Below are positions 32,224 through 44,700 of a stretch of DNA of 64,000 nt, one piece after another. Every line of letters starts with the position of its first letter. Position 1 is the first letter of the stretch. The DNA is from Neoarius graeffei (lineage: Eukaryota > Chordata > Actinopteri > Siluriformes > Ariidae). The notes below the pieces were generated by a model. The model ran no database searches. It was not told the DNA's origin and saw nothing but the letters and a program-made list of their open reading frames with translations. The position numbers and the translations under genes are program-made. The stretch covers positions 71,683,149 to 71,747,148 of the forward strand of contig NC_083569.1 of NCBI RefSeq assembly GCF_027579695.1, in the 5' to 3' direction.

Positions 32224-34193
32224 TTCTACAAAATCAACAGTACATATAAATGCAGTTTCAGGTCAGACTGAGTAATTACTCAAACTAATAATAAAAATAT
32301 ATGATCATTAAGTAAGTTTTTGTAAAACACCTTTATACAATGTGTTGTAGAGATGCATGTACTGTTTATGTATAGCTCATTTTCATTTAAGTCATTCAGT
32401 AGTAATTAAAATGTCCTGCTCTGAACTCTTTAAATAAACAATTTGTCCCAAGACGCATTACAGGCTACCACTTGTAAGAAGAGGAGGAGGTGGTCTTACC
32501 AAGGAAGGCAAGCTGAGGGGCAAGGAAAAGGCATTAGTATATCTCCCCTAACAGACCACAGGCAGCTTTGAATCGACTCTGAGGTGAAGGAGAGGAGAAG
32601 CTAAGAGAGTGTTTGATGATTTAAGAGACTAATGCTTTGCTACTTTATATTAGCAAAAGAAACAGAAATTCCTTAAATGTATAGCGCTATATACCTGAAA
32701 CTTTAACAAGCAGAGCAAAACTGAAGATTTTTTTTTTTCAATTTCAAGTTAGCATTTGTGAAACCACTGAGATCCAAATATTTCAAGAAAGACATTACAG
32801 AAAGGCTTGGCAAATTTTTTTTGGGGTGGTATCTTTACACTGGTGTATTAACAAGGATTTACTTAAAGGACTCTCTAGAAGAGGACAACTAGACTCCATA
32901 CCACACGGTGAGTGCTTGCAGAGGAGGAACATGATGAAGTGCAGATGATGGCCACCTATCTGATCTAATTCTCATGGAATGTGAGGTATTCCCACTACCA
33001 GACCATAGGTTTTAGGGGTAAATTTCACTTAAAAATGAAACCTTTTGAACATACTCAAGATTTATAGGAAGTACGGTAGTAAACCTATGCACTTTGGGCA
33101 AATTAGTACAGGGTCTGAAATAGAGCTGAAATGTTTTTTTTCTTTTTTTTAAATAATTAATTAATTTAAAAAATCAGCAGAATTGTCATAGAGTATATTA
33201 AATGGACATCAAGTGTGCAATCTAATTCTTAATGCAGTACAATGCCCTTCTAATCTAATAATTAATGCCCTTTTGGAAATTACTTTCAATTAATGAAATA
33301 CACAAAGCTTTCAGAGAATGAAAATTGAATAATGACAATGAAAACAGGACAACTATTGATCTACAAAACCTAGGCAAGTTTAATGTCACATTATCCAATG
33401 TGTGGGAAAACTGCAGAAGTGTTGCAGGCCAAATAGAATTTAGCATCAAATATCAAAACATGACCATATCCCCTCCCATTAAATCCCTCAGAAATCATGT
33501 GAATGTTTATTTAACAAAAAAAGGGGGGGAAATTCAATTGTGTAGTTCCCAGAAAGGCAGACGTGAACAGGAATGCAGATTTTAAAGAACCGTACAAAAT
33601 ATTGTTTTTAGATTCTGATTGGCACTTGATACATGCACTCTGATAAAGTGCGCCAGCATCCAAAAAACACAACAGCAGGAAATCCTTTGTATGGAATTTA
33701 AATATAGATCTTTAAAACTTCCTGACTCATACCTTACCTCAGTCTCACAGTACTTGTGTGTGTAGCTTTTTATTTATCAGTAAAGAAGGGATTAAGTTCT
33801 GTGCAATTTTTTTTCCAGGATGTAAACCTCAGCATGATTACTGTGTGTAGATATGGTCACATCTCTTCACTATTGAGACTTTTGCATACTATTTCACTAG
33901 AAGACATTTCTCCACAAAGGAATTCATTTCAGACTAAATGTAATCCAGGTCCAATAAACCTACAGGCATTTTAGACATTATGTTTGGTGCAGCATACAAT
34001 TGTCATTGAGTATTCTTTGATTTTTAAATCCAATCTTTAATTTTTTGCTTAATCAGTGTCTGAAAAACTAAATTTTCTGTTCAGTGAGCAGAAAGAATCC
34101 TTTGCTACAGATTGATTGATTTTTCCAGTAATGTTCTCAGTGATCAGAGTCAGTTGCTGTTTCCACTTTTATCCTTTAATATGATATACATTA
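32224..34193. other. No gene recognised
   Basis: I see no family features in any frame over about 2 kb. It is AT-rich with short homopolymer runs. Open frames such as 33325-33585 have no recognisable domain, so I do not call them. Confidence 0.5.
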
Positions 34194-35289
34194 GGGCGAC
34201 ACAGTGGTGTAATGGTTAGCACTGTCGCCTCACAGCAAGAAGGTTCTGGGTTCAAGCCCAGTGGCTGATGGGGGCCTTTCTGTGTGGAGTTTGCATGTTC
34301 TCCCTGTGTCTGTGCGTGGGTTTCCTCTGGGTGCTCTGGTTTCCCCCACAGTTCAAAGACATGCAGGTTAGGCTAATTGGTGGCTCTAAATTGACCGTAG
34401 GTGTGAATGTGAATGGTTGTTTGTCTCTATGGTGGGGTTTACATTAGACCGTATCAGCGGATCATCAGATTAACGTTTTTAAAACGATTAGCGTGCACAC
34501 AGCAATGCCAATACACGATTCGCTTGCACACAGCAACGCCAATACACGGATACGCTCGGCTCCGCAGGCATCCTGCGCTCCAAATCACTCCGCCCTGAAC
34601 AGCGAGTGCCCTCTGGAGGGTGCGCACTCCGGCCCTGCGCAGCTCACAGAGCGCGCGAGTGAAGCGCACGAGCAGTGATTCGGGACTGAGCCGCTGTGTG
34701 TGTGATCTCAGTGCATATCGGGTATGCGTGTCACTTACCACTTGCAAGTGGAAGGATGGCAAGCCTAAAGACAATCATAACTACACAATGGGCAGTATTT
34801 GGATCAGTATTTGCAGTATTTTCATACTTTTATACTCTTTAATGAAGGGTGATACCAGGCGGAAGTCCGCGCCGTTTTTTAGCAGTCGTGTCACATGACC
34901 AACACCAGCGAATCAGGAAGGTGGATGTCACAGTGACGTTGTCCAATGACGACGCCAGCTAGAGCTCAGCACAGCGTATCCGCGTATCCGTGTATTCTCA
35001 ATGTTTACACAGCACCGGACCAGACACGATCTGGATTGAACACGTGGACCCTGGCGGATTCCCGTTTCCCGGCATTTCCAGGCGTTTTAATGTAAACGGA
35101 CAGTGCATCCGCGAAGAAAACGAGACAGATACGGTCTAATGTAAACTTGGCCTATGTGTCAGCCCTGTGATGACCTAGCGACTTGTCCAGGGTGTACCCT
35201 GCCTTTCGCCCATAGTCAGCTGGGATAGGCTCCAGCTTGCCCACAACACTGCACAGGATAAGCGGTTATGGATAATGGATGGATGGATT
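34194..35289 (+). mobile_element. Type A SINE split by a MITE
   Basis: The head and body are at 34194-34430. The 3' part with a GATGG tail is at 35156-35289. The break coincides exactly with the MITE at 34431-35152. Confidence 0.87.
34431..35152. mobile_element. MITE with 25-bp TIRs and TAT duplication
   Basis: The ends share GTTTACATTAGACCGTATC in inverted orientation (21 of 25 bases overall). The 3-bp TAT (34428-34430, 35153-35155) is duplicated. The GC-rich interior (about 34540-34720) contrasts with the host DNA. The superfamily is undetermined; the 3-bp target is compatible with Harbinger- or CACTA-type elements. Confidence 0.65.
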
Positions 35290-35340
35290 ATATATATTAG
35301 GGGAAAGAAAATACACTTCAGAAGTAAAATGTAATGCACA

Positions 35341-35555
35341 GGGACAGCCATGGTCTAAAAGGTTAGAGAAGCAGCCTTGAGCCCAAAGGGTCACTAGTTC
35401 GATTCCCTGGACTGGTAGGAAAATCCCTGGCTGAAGTGCCCTTAGGCAAGGCACCTAACCCCCAACTGCTTCAAAGGCCCAGGGGATGTGTGTGTGTGTG
35501 CTTGTTGAATGTTGCTCTGGATAAGATCATCTGCTAAATGCCTATAATATTATGT
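35341..35555 (+). mobile_element. tRNA-derived SINE with CTCTGGATAAGA tail
   Basis: A tRNA-like head (box B-like GGTCACTAGTTCGATTCC) leads into AAGGCACCTAACCCCCAACT and ends in GCTCTGGATAAGATCATCTG, a 3' end shared by many fish SINEs and their partner LINEs. Confidence 0.7.
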
Positions 35556-36266
35556 AACAGTGGGATACAATTTAAAAGATTATAACCAGATTAACAAACA
35601 ACAATAATTTAAAATATTTGCACAGCCTACAAGGCACCCAAAACAAGCACATACATTGTTTGCACTAGCTGGAAATCATACCACTGTTTCAATCCAATAA
35701 TAGAACAATTATTTCATAAGATTCTAAAACCACTGCCATGAGAGGCATATGATATTGATGAGAACTGGTTGAGTCGATTGCTGTTATGGAGTGAGGTTAG
35801 CTGGATGAACTCCAAATAATAATTTAGGAAAGTGAAAAACAAAAAAACACCCAGCTTCCTATGTGGCTAGTAATGGCAGTTACTAAAAGCCTCTCATAAT
35901 TAATTATTACATCAACACTCGATCACAAACACTTGCAGAGCAGCTTCCAGCCAAGCTGATTAACTTTTATATCATTCAAGTTTATCTTCACTGTCAAAAG
36001 GCACATTCCTTCACTATGATCTCTCATTCAATATAATAAAATTTGATATGCATTACTAAATTGGATAAAATGCAACCGACATTTGAATACAACATTACAA
36101 GGAACACTGACTGACTATCATCTTAAAGTTCATGAACTAAACATTCTGTGCAGAGAATTCTGGACCAACACTCAAGTAAACTCTGCTCTGTATACTCACG
36201 TAAAGGCTCCATAGCAGTATTAACAGTTGAAGAATAATGTAAATTGTATGAATATGAGCAAAAGAC
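35556..36266. other. No gene recognised
   Basis: AT-rich sequence without recognisable features. Confidence 0.5.
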
Positions 36267-36646
36267 GGGTGACATGGTGGTGTAGTGGTTAGCACTGTCA
36301 CCTCACAGCAAGAAGGTCCTGGGTTTGAGCCCAGCAACCAACGAGGGCCTTTCTGTGTGGCGTTTGCATGCTCTCCCACATGGGTTTCCTCTGGGTGCTC
36401 TGGTTTCCCCCACAGTCCAAAGACATGCAGGTTAGGCTAATTGGTGGCTCTAAATTGACCGTAGGTGTGAATGTGAGTGTGAATGGTTGTCTGTGTCTAT
36501 GTGTCAGCCCTGTGATGACCTGGCGACTTGTCCAGGGTGTACCCCGCCTTTCGCCCGTAGTCAGCTGGGATAGGCTCCAGCTTGCCTGCAACTCTGTAGA
36601 AGGATAAAGCGGCTAGAGATAATGAGATGAGATGAGATGAGATGAG
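36267..36646 (+). mobile_element. Type A SINE, first of a tandem pair, GATGA tail
   Basis: The head is GGGTGACATGGTGG. It shares a private deletion in the body (GCATGCTCTCCCACATGGG) with the next copy. It ends in (GATGA)n. Confidence 0.9.
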
Positions 36647-36648
36647 AC

Positions 36649-37027
36649 GGGTGACATGGTGGTGTAGTGGTTAGCATTGTCACCTCATAGCAAGAAGGTC
36701 CTGGGTTTGAGCCTAGCAGCCAATGAGGGCCTTTCTGTGTGGCGTTTGCATACTCTCCCACATGGGTTTCCTCTGGGTGCTCTGGTTTCCCCCACAGTCC
36801 AAAGGCATGCAGGTTAGGCTAATTGGTGGCTCTAAATTGACCGTAGGTGTGAATGTGAGTGTGAATGGTTGCCTGTGTCTATGTGTCAGCCCTGTGATGA
36901 CCTGGCAACTTGTCCAGGGTGTACCCTGCCTTTCGCCCATAGTCAGCTGGGATAGGCTCCAGCTTGCCTGCGACTCTGCAGGACAGGATAAGCGGCTACA
37001 GATAATGGATGGATGGATGGATGGATG
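36649..37027 (+). mobile_element. Type A SINE, second of a tandem pair, GATGG tail
   Basis: It begins directly after the tail of the preceding copy. It shares that copy's body deletion but has the other 3' subtype (GACAGGATAAGCGGCTACAG and a GATGG tail). Confidence 0.9.
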
Positions 37028-37703
37028 ACCAAAAGGCAAAAATAAAGGAAGCTAGGTAAAAATCTCATACCATTATACTGTACATTAAAGAGAGTCTACT
37101 TGTGACAAGAATATTACATATAAAGCCATGGAATAACAGCAATTCCATTTCCAGTTTTATGTGATCATAACAAAAATGCATCTATGCACCCATTATCCAT
37201 ACTGCTTATCCATCAGGAGGGAAGCTGGAGGCAATCCTACCAGACTTCGGGTGTAAAGCAAGGTATGCCCCGGGCATGTCTATTGCAGGGCTTGGGGGGA
37301 GGAGGACCATCATTTTGAAAATGATTATTAATATATTAATAACTTCTCACTCATTTTATCACCTTGTCAAATTATATAAATGCTTCACTGAGTAAGGGGG
37401 AAAGTATAATTAGGTATTTAAATGAACATAAGGAAAAGAGAGGGGCAGATGGTCATGTGGCATCCTGGAACATATGAACAAGATCTAACCATCCACACTC
37501 AGTTAATACCCAGTCATCGGCTGCATTCAAATATGCATATTTACGTACATATTATTAGTACACAAACAGTTGTATGTAGGATGTCTGAATACACAGAAGG
37601 CATTTAGTAGTAGCTGAATGGTACCTGGATGATCTACTACATTTGTAGTATGTAAACGTACTACACTACACTACCCCAGAATCCAGCTGGAGCCTCCGTA
37701 TAA
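37028..37703. other. No gene; one degraded SINE-like tail
   Basis: 37183-37300 resembles an old type A 3' end (CATTATCCATACTGCTTATC, CATGTCTATTGCAGGGC). The rest shows nothing I recognise. Confidence 0.5.
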
Positions 37704-37716
37704 CCTAAGAAGAATT

Positions 37717-38093
37717 CTCATCTCATCTCATTATCTCTAGCCACTTTATCCTTCTACAGGGTCGCAGGCAAGCTGGAGCCTATCCCAGCTGACTACGGGC
37801 GAAAGGCGGGGTACACCCTGGACAAGTCGCCAGGTCATCACAGGGCTGACACATAGACACAGACAACCATTCACACTCACATTCACGCCTACGGTCAATT
37901 TAGAGTCACCAGTTAACCTAACCTGCATGTCTTTGGACTGTGGGGGAAACCGGAGCACCCGGAGGAAACCCACGCGGACACGGGGAGAACATGCAAACTC
38001 CTCACAGAAAGGCCCTCGCCGGCCCCGGGGCTCGAACCCAGGACCTTCTTGCTGTGAGACGACAGCGCTAACCACTACACCACCGTGCCGCCC
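37717..38093 (-). mobile_element. Type A SINE
   Basis: This is full length, with the 13-bp target duplication CCTAAGAAGAATT at 37704-37716 and 38094-38106. Confidence 0.93.
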
Positions 38094-38374
38094 CCTAAGA
38101 AGAATTCCCCAGAGAAAACATAGATGGCTGTCCGAAGCAAAGCAAGTTGTTGCAGTGGTGTACAAATGTATCAGGAATTGTTTCAACATTTCTGCCATTG
38201 CAGAAATTATTATTATTTTTTATTTAGCAGCATATGTGGGTATACGTCATCTGTGAATATCCAGGTCAGAGGACAGGCAAGATGGCAGAGAGAGTACATC
38301 TGAATTGTGTCTTTGCTACTCGTTCGCATATCCATAGAATGTACTACAGTTATGGTTGTGTTGTAGGTACTTAA

Positions 38375-39184
38375 AGGTAGATTGCCTTTCAGATTTTTCA
38401 AGTTTAGGTCATAAAAAGAACTTTTCCTGACTCCCAAATAGTTTTGTTTAGTGGACCGAAAGTGACTGAATTTGAGTCACAGACTTCCGATGTTATTAGT
38501 TTTTTTTTTTTAAATAAAACAATTAATGAATTTAGGGCTACATGGCCCTAAATTCTGCGTTATTTTTTCTTGCTTCACCGTGACCCAGTTCAAGATACTA
38601 TGTCATTTGTCACGTGGTGGGCTTTTCCCATTCACGCAAGGCATTGTGGGATACAAATTTGAAACAGGAGAGGAAAATGGAGGATGTGAGTGTGCGAATG
38701 AACCATGAAAGACCGACTACAGTAATGGAATGTGAGAAGAAAAGATGTTATGTTGTGAAGGAAAGGAAATGCAGGACCAAACTAATAAATATCGGCAGTC
38801 AGTGAGCACCTCGGTGTAATCAGCTGTTCGTTTAGCGACAGAATTATGTAACTGTCAGTGCACAGACAAGGTAAACCTGTAGATGGCAGTAATGCAACAC
38901 TGGATGCCAGCTGCCGTAAAACCAAAAAGAAGAAGGGAAAGAAGAAGAAGCAGGTAAACCTGCGCATGCGCACACAGACTTCCTCTGTCTGCTTGACTGC
39001 ATGAAGCAAGTGATTTCATGCACGTTATTTGCTAGGGAATTGCCTCAAATTAAAAAACTTCCAAGTCACAGAAAGGCCTGTTTTTTTTTCCAAGATATTA
39101 CAGAAATAAACAGATATCACAGTGACTAAATTTCAGAAGGAACTAAATTTCACCGATTTTATGAAATTGAAAGGCCATATAGCT
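38375..39184. mobile_element. TTAA-target element, copy B (inverted relative to copy A)
   Basis: It is flanked by TTAA (38371-38374, 39185-39188), with termini AGGTAGATTGCC and the complement of AGCTATATGGCC. It is about 810 bp, has no recognisable coding capacity, and is the uninterrupted relative of 29820-32219. Confidence 0.65.
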
Positions 39185-39235
39185 TTAAGTCATTAGTACA
39201 TACTGAGAATTCGGATGCAGCCATGGAGTCATGTA

Positions 39236-41212
39236 CAGTGGTGCTTGAAAGTTTGTGAACCCGTTAGAATTTTCTATATTTCTGCATAAATATGACCTAA
39301 AACATCATCAGATTTTCACACAAGTCCTAAAAGTAGATACAGAGAGCCCAGTTAAACAAATGAGACCAAAATATTATACTTGGCCATTTATTTATTGAGG
39401 AAAATGAACCAATATTACATATTTGTGAGTGGCAAAAGTATGTGAACCTTTGCTTTCAGTCTCTGGTGTGACCCCCTTGTGCAGCAATAACTGCAACTAA
39501 ATGTTTCTGGTAACTGTTGATCAGTCCTGCACACCAGCTTGGAGGAATTTTAGCCCATTCCTCCGTACAGAACAGCTTCAACTCTGGGATGTTGGTGGGT
39601 TTCCTCACATGAACTGCTCGCTTCAGGTCCTTCCACAACATTTCCTTTGGATTAAGGTCAGGACTTTGACTTGGCCATTCCAAACATTAACTTTATTCTT
39701 CTTTAACCATTCTTTGGTAGAATGACTTGTGTGCTTAGGGTCGTTGTCTTGCTGCATGACCCACCTTCTCTTGAGATTCAGTTCATGGACAGATGTCCTG
39801 ACATTTTCCTTTAGAATTCGCTGGTATAATTCAGAATTCATTGCTCCATCAATGATGGCAAGCCGTCCTGGCCCAGATGCAGCAAAACAGGCCCAAACCA
39901 TGATACTACTACCACCATGTTTCACAGATGGGATAAGGTTCTTATGCTGGAATGCAGTGTTTTCCTTTCTCCAAACATCTCATCTCATCTCATTATCTCT
40001 AGCCGCTTTATCCTTCTACAGGGTCGCAGGCAAGCTGGAGCCTATCCCAGCTGACTATGGGCGAAAGGCGGGGTACACCCTGGACAAGTCGCCAGGTCAT
40101 CACAGGGCTGACACATAGACACAGACAACCATTCACACTCACATTCACACCTACGGTCAATTTAGAGTCACCAGTTAACCTAACCTGCATGTCTTTGGAC
40201 TGTGGGGGAAACCGGAGCACCCGGAGGAAACCCACGCGGACACGGGGAGAACATGCAAACTCCGCACAGAAAGGCCCTCGCCGGCCACGGGGCTCGAACC
40301 CGGACCTTCTTGCTGTGAGGCGACAGCGCTAACCACTACACCACCATGCCGCCCTTCTCCAAACATAACACTTCTAATTTAAACCAAAAAGTTCTATTTT
40401 GGTCTCATCCATCCACAAAACATTTTTTCAATAGCCTTCTGGCTTCTCCATGTGATCTTTAGCAAACTGCAGATGAGCAGCAATGTTCTTTTTGGAGAGC
40501 AGTGAATTTCTCCTTGTAACCCTGCCAGTGTTCTCCTGATGGTGGACTCATGAACATTAACATTAGCCAATGTGAGAGAGGCCTTCAGTTGCTTAGAAGT
40601 TATCCTAGGTTCCTTTGTGACCTCAACAACTATTATACACCTTGCTCTTGGAGTGATCTTTGTTGGTCGACCACTCCTGGGGAGGGTAACAATGTCTTGA
40701 ATTTCCTCCATTTGTACGCAATCTGTCTGACTGTGGATTGGTGGAGTCCAAACTCTTTAGAGATGGTTTTGTAACCTTTTCCAGCCTGATGAGCATCAAC
40801 AACGCTTTTTCTGAGGTCCTCAGAAATCTCCTTTGTTCGTGCCATGATACACTTCCACAAAAATGTGTTGTGAAGATCAGACTTTGATAGATCCCTGTTC
40901 TTTAAATAAAACAGGGTGCCCACTCACACCTGATTGTCATCTCATTGATTGAAAACACCTGACTCTAATTTCACCTTCAAATTAACTGCTAATCCTAGAG
41001 GTTCACATACTTTTGCCACTCACAGATATGTAATATTGGTTCATTTTCCTCAATAAATAAATGACCAAGTATAATATTTTTGTCTTATTTGTTTAACTGA
41101 GTTCTCTTTATCTACTTTTAGGACTTGTGTGAAAATCTGATGATGTTTTAGGTCATATTTATGCAGAAATATAGAAAATTCTAAAGGGTTCACAAACTTT
41201 CAAGTACCACTG
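39236..41212 (-). mobile_element. Tc1-like transposon (CAGTGGTGCTTG family) with nested SINE
   Basis: The ends CAGTGGTGCTTGAAAGTTTG and the complement of CAGTGGTACTTGAAAGTTTG are flanked by TA (39234-39235, 41213-41214). The transposase (minus) begins MARTKEISEDLRKSVVDAHQ (about 40845), has a frame break near 40690, then runs on to VMQQDNDPKHTS (near 39750) and, after another frame shift, LNPKEMLWKDL. It is also split by a SINE at 39979-40354. The catalytic Glu is kept, although the preceding Ile is Lys. It is dead. Confidence 0.9.
39979..40354 (-). mobile_element. Type A SINE inside the Tc1 transposase
   Basis: This is full length, with the 12-bp target duplication TTCTCCAAACAT (39967-39978, 40355-40366). 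It inserted after the Tc1 element arrived. Confidence 0.94.
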
Positions 41213-41341
41213 TATCCTGATGAAAGAGAAGAAATGAATACCCCCCAAAATTAAATTTCTATAATAAACAATAAACTAAAAAAAAAAAATTAAACCTCAA
41301 TAACAACAGCAACCGCATTGATTCCTTCTACACAGGTCACC

Positions 41342-41719
41342 ATGAGTATGACTGGCACCCTAGAGAAGGGAGCTCATCATCAGGCCCTTGACCTCTCTGA
41401 GGAGCTCCCACCAAACCACCACCATCAACAGGTTCATCTCCAGCACAGTGGTTCCACAGCCTCCACATCTGCAGCTGGGACTCCCATCAGTGGCTCTGGG
41501 GTGGTGGTGCCTCCTCCATATTCTGCACCAGTGTCTGGAGGTGGTGAGGTTCCCCTTGAGCTGAGGGGCTCTCTGGACTGTTGGGCATGTTCAGTACTTG
41601 TAACAGCCCAGAACCTGGTGATAACCATTATTAACGTGTGCCTGGCTGCTCTGGTTTTTGGCCCGATTCTCACTCCTGTCTTAGTTATGGTGGTGTTTGG
41701 GTTTCTGTGCCACTCCACT
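41342..41719 (+). CDS. tmem88: tmem88 coding exon 1
   Basis: This is 126 codons from the ATG to CTGTGCCACTCCACT, followed by the donor GTAAGT. It covers the N-terminal tail and the first membrane segment. Reading on past the donor gives only 15 more codons, which do not resemble TMEM88. Confidence 0.93.
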
Positions 41720-44700
41720 GTAAGTATTTTACAACACATCATTTGGCAGAAGATATTAGAATAAATGATAAACATACTTAAATAATATTATTGCTATATG
41801 ATTATATGAACTGAAAAGATATGAAATTTAGATAACTATGCCCAATTACAACAAATTTTAACCACAAAAATCAGAATGGTGTGGGGTCTCTCCCCCTTTT
41901 AGTATATAATCTCTTAATCTCTGGTGTTTCCCAGATGTTTAAACAGGAGGTCAGGGGAGTTCATATCATCCCAGGAGCCCACTGCAGACTCTTCAGGGGC
42001 TCCAGTAATTAAGTGATCCACTCTTAGATAGACAAACAAGTAATCAAATAAGAGATATAACATTTCAAACAGCCATACTCTTCATGTTGGGCTGAGTTCT
42101 TAACTCTTTCCACCTTCATACTGTATGCTTGTTCACACAAGTAAAACACTTGCATATAACATTATCTTTGGACACTTGTATTTTTCTTCTGTGACTTTGT
42201 AGCACTGAATCTTAGTCAGTAAAGGTCAAACAGGAGATTCATTTTACCTTCTCCACATCTTTTTAACATGCCAATCGATTAGTGGTCTTAGGACACCAGA
42301 TTAGTGAAGGGATTAAGCAAAAAAAGAAAACTTTTTACAAAATGAGGGAGAGCCAGAGACTGAAAGCAGGCCATGAACAAAATCCAACCTAAATTTAAAA
42401 GCTTTTGCTGTACACTGAAAGCAAAAAGCTTACATTTTCCAGACCTCTGAACAGCCACTAAGGTATTTGAGACTAGAGGTTTTAAAAATCAGAAGTAGTT
42501 TATAATACTTAAAACATCACAACACAAATCCTTGCTTTCTGTAGGGCATGCTTTAAGATGAGGGCTTGAGATAGCAAGTAAGGAAGTTTATTTATCTGTA
42601 TAAGCCTTATAATAGAGTATGATAACATTACAACTTGGCTTTGTAGTGATTGTGTATTCTCCACACCTCTGTTTCAAGTGTCTCTAACTAATTCCTTACT
42701 CGTGTATTTATCCCAAGTTTTCCACAGTTACACTGAGGATTTCGTCCTCTGTGTTGGAAATGGTGATCCATTTCCCTCTTCTGGTCCCCTATTCTTTTTT
42801 TTTCCTTTATGCAAGTGCCTTTTTACTCAAATGTGCAAATGTTCTTATAAGTGACTTGCCAGTGTATTTGCACATAATACTAGGGGACAAAAATCACATG
42901 AAATGAGAATCTCATTTCCTATTTCAGTACTGACTTCTGTGTTACTGTACTCTTAGTCAAAAATGTCAAAAATTATCATTAAATGTTTGGAAAGGGGACA
43001 GAAAAGGTCGTTTTCTGCACAGAAGAACAGGAGTCAAATAGGCATGGACATAGCACATAAAAGGGAATAATTATCAACCTAAAATCTTTTCAATTTTAGA
43101 CAGCATTCCTAGTTATATATTAGTAGACATTATTCTATCCACATTCACTGGATATGAGCAATCACATGTTCTGATTGGCTACTCTACTACTAGAATATCA
43201 GCTCATATACCATGAGTAGAGAAAAACAAAATGGCGGAGCAACCGAGGATGAAATAAAAACTCTACTCAAAAACAAAACCCCCAAAATTGTCATCAAGTA
43301 TTTAAAAGAAACAGAAATAGCTAAAAGAGTATAGTCCCGTCTCCCCCCAATATCTCCTGTTTCACACTCCAGCCCAGTCGGTGGCAGTAATGCACCTTTA
43401 AGCACCAAAAAACACTAAAGAAGAAGAAGAAGCCACCCACAAAAAAAGGCAAAAAAACCTACATCCATCCATCCATCCATCTATCTATTATCTGTAGCCA
43501 CTTATCCTGTTCTACAGGGTCACAGGCAAGCTGGAGCCTATCCCAGCTGACTATAGGTGAGAGGCAGGGTACACTGTCCTTGGACAAGTCACCAAGTTAT
43601 CACAGGACTGACACATAGAGACAAACAACCATTCACACCTATTTAGTGCCACAAATTATCCTAACCTGCATGTCTTTGGACTGTGGGGGAAACCAGAGCA
43701 CCCAGAGGAAACCCACGCAGACACGGGGAGAACATACAAACTCCACACAGAAAGGGCCTCACCAGCCGCTGGGCTCGAACCCAGGATCTCCTTGCTGTGG
43801 GGTGATAGTGCTAACCACTACACCACCGTGTCACCCCAACAAGACGATGATCTCTCCCCCCAAACAAAACAAAACCATGGAATAAAATTATTTGATGGTA
43901 AGAATGTATCTTTTTTTATTTTTCAATAATGATTATTATTGCATTTTTAACAATTTGCTTTTCTCCGGATTGTTTACATTCTAAGCGGAAATGATTTTGT
44001 CGGATGTTTTGTATAAAGTTTTTATTTATCGAATTTGCAAAAAATAAAAATAATAATGCTCTGTTTCTCAAAATCCAGTGAATGTGGACAGAATAAAATG
44101 GCTATTCCACTCAATCTCATCGTACATTGTTGGCTTATAGCCAACTTAATGCTACGCGCTTCATTGGCTATCAGCTCACGTATGACTCAATTTTGTGGAA
44201 TAACTCTTAAATATTCTACCCTTCATAGCATCACAGTGTCATTATATCATGCCAGTCATCTGCATTCTTTCCAGTGAAGGGGGAAACCAGAAGAAAGAAA
44301 AAAAAAACACCCACAACACAACCACAGCTGAGTTTGAAGAAGTCTTATCAGCATACCTCCTGCCCCATCCACCCTACATTCTCTGTTCAGCCTTCTGTTA
44401 ATTTCTCCCCTTCAGACGGCCATATCAAATGTTTTCTCTCACATTTTTACACCAGACCTCTTCCCTCAGTTGTGCAGTCTTCATTATAAATTATTATGAC
44501 ATCCAAGTGCTGCCAAATTTTACAGATACTAGATTCCCATGTTTATGGACACTTCACATAAAGAGCAAATCTATAGTTTTTTTTTTCTTTTTGTCAAAAC
44601 AGACCGTAAAACTTCTGGTTAACGAGGGAAGCCTAAATGGAACTTGGAACTGATTTACATGTTTACAGCACACATGATCAGTGATGTATTTTACAACTAG

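Noticed and set aside
33325-33585. 86-codon frame at 33 kb
   Set aside because: No family features; compatible with chance in AT-rich DNA.
34413-34898. Overlapping frames in the GC-rich MITE interior
   Set aside because: Frames on both strands arise from the GC-rich, inverted-repeat-bearing MITE and show no protein family features.
41720-41764. Unspliced continuation of tmem88 exon 1 (148-codon frame)
   Set aside because: The GTAAGT donor at 41720 and a matching phase-0 acceptor at 47434 give the known TMEM88 C-terminus. The read-through residues do not.
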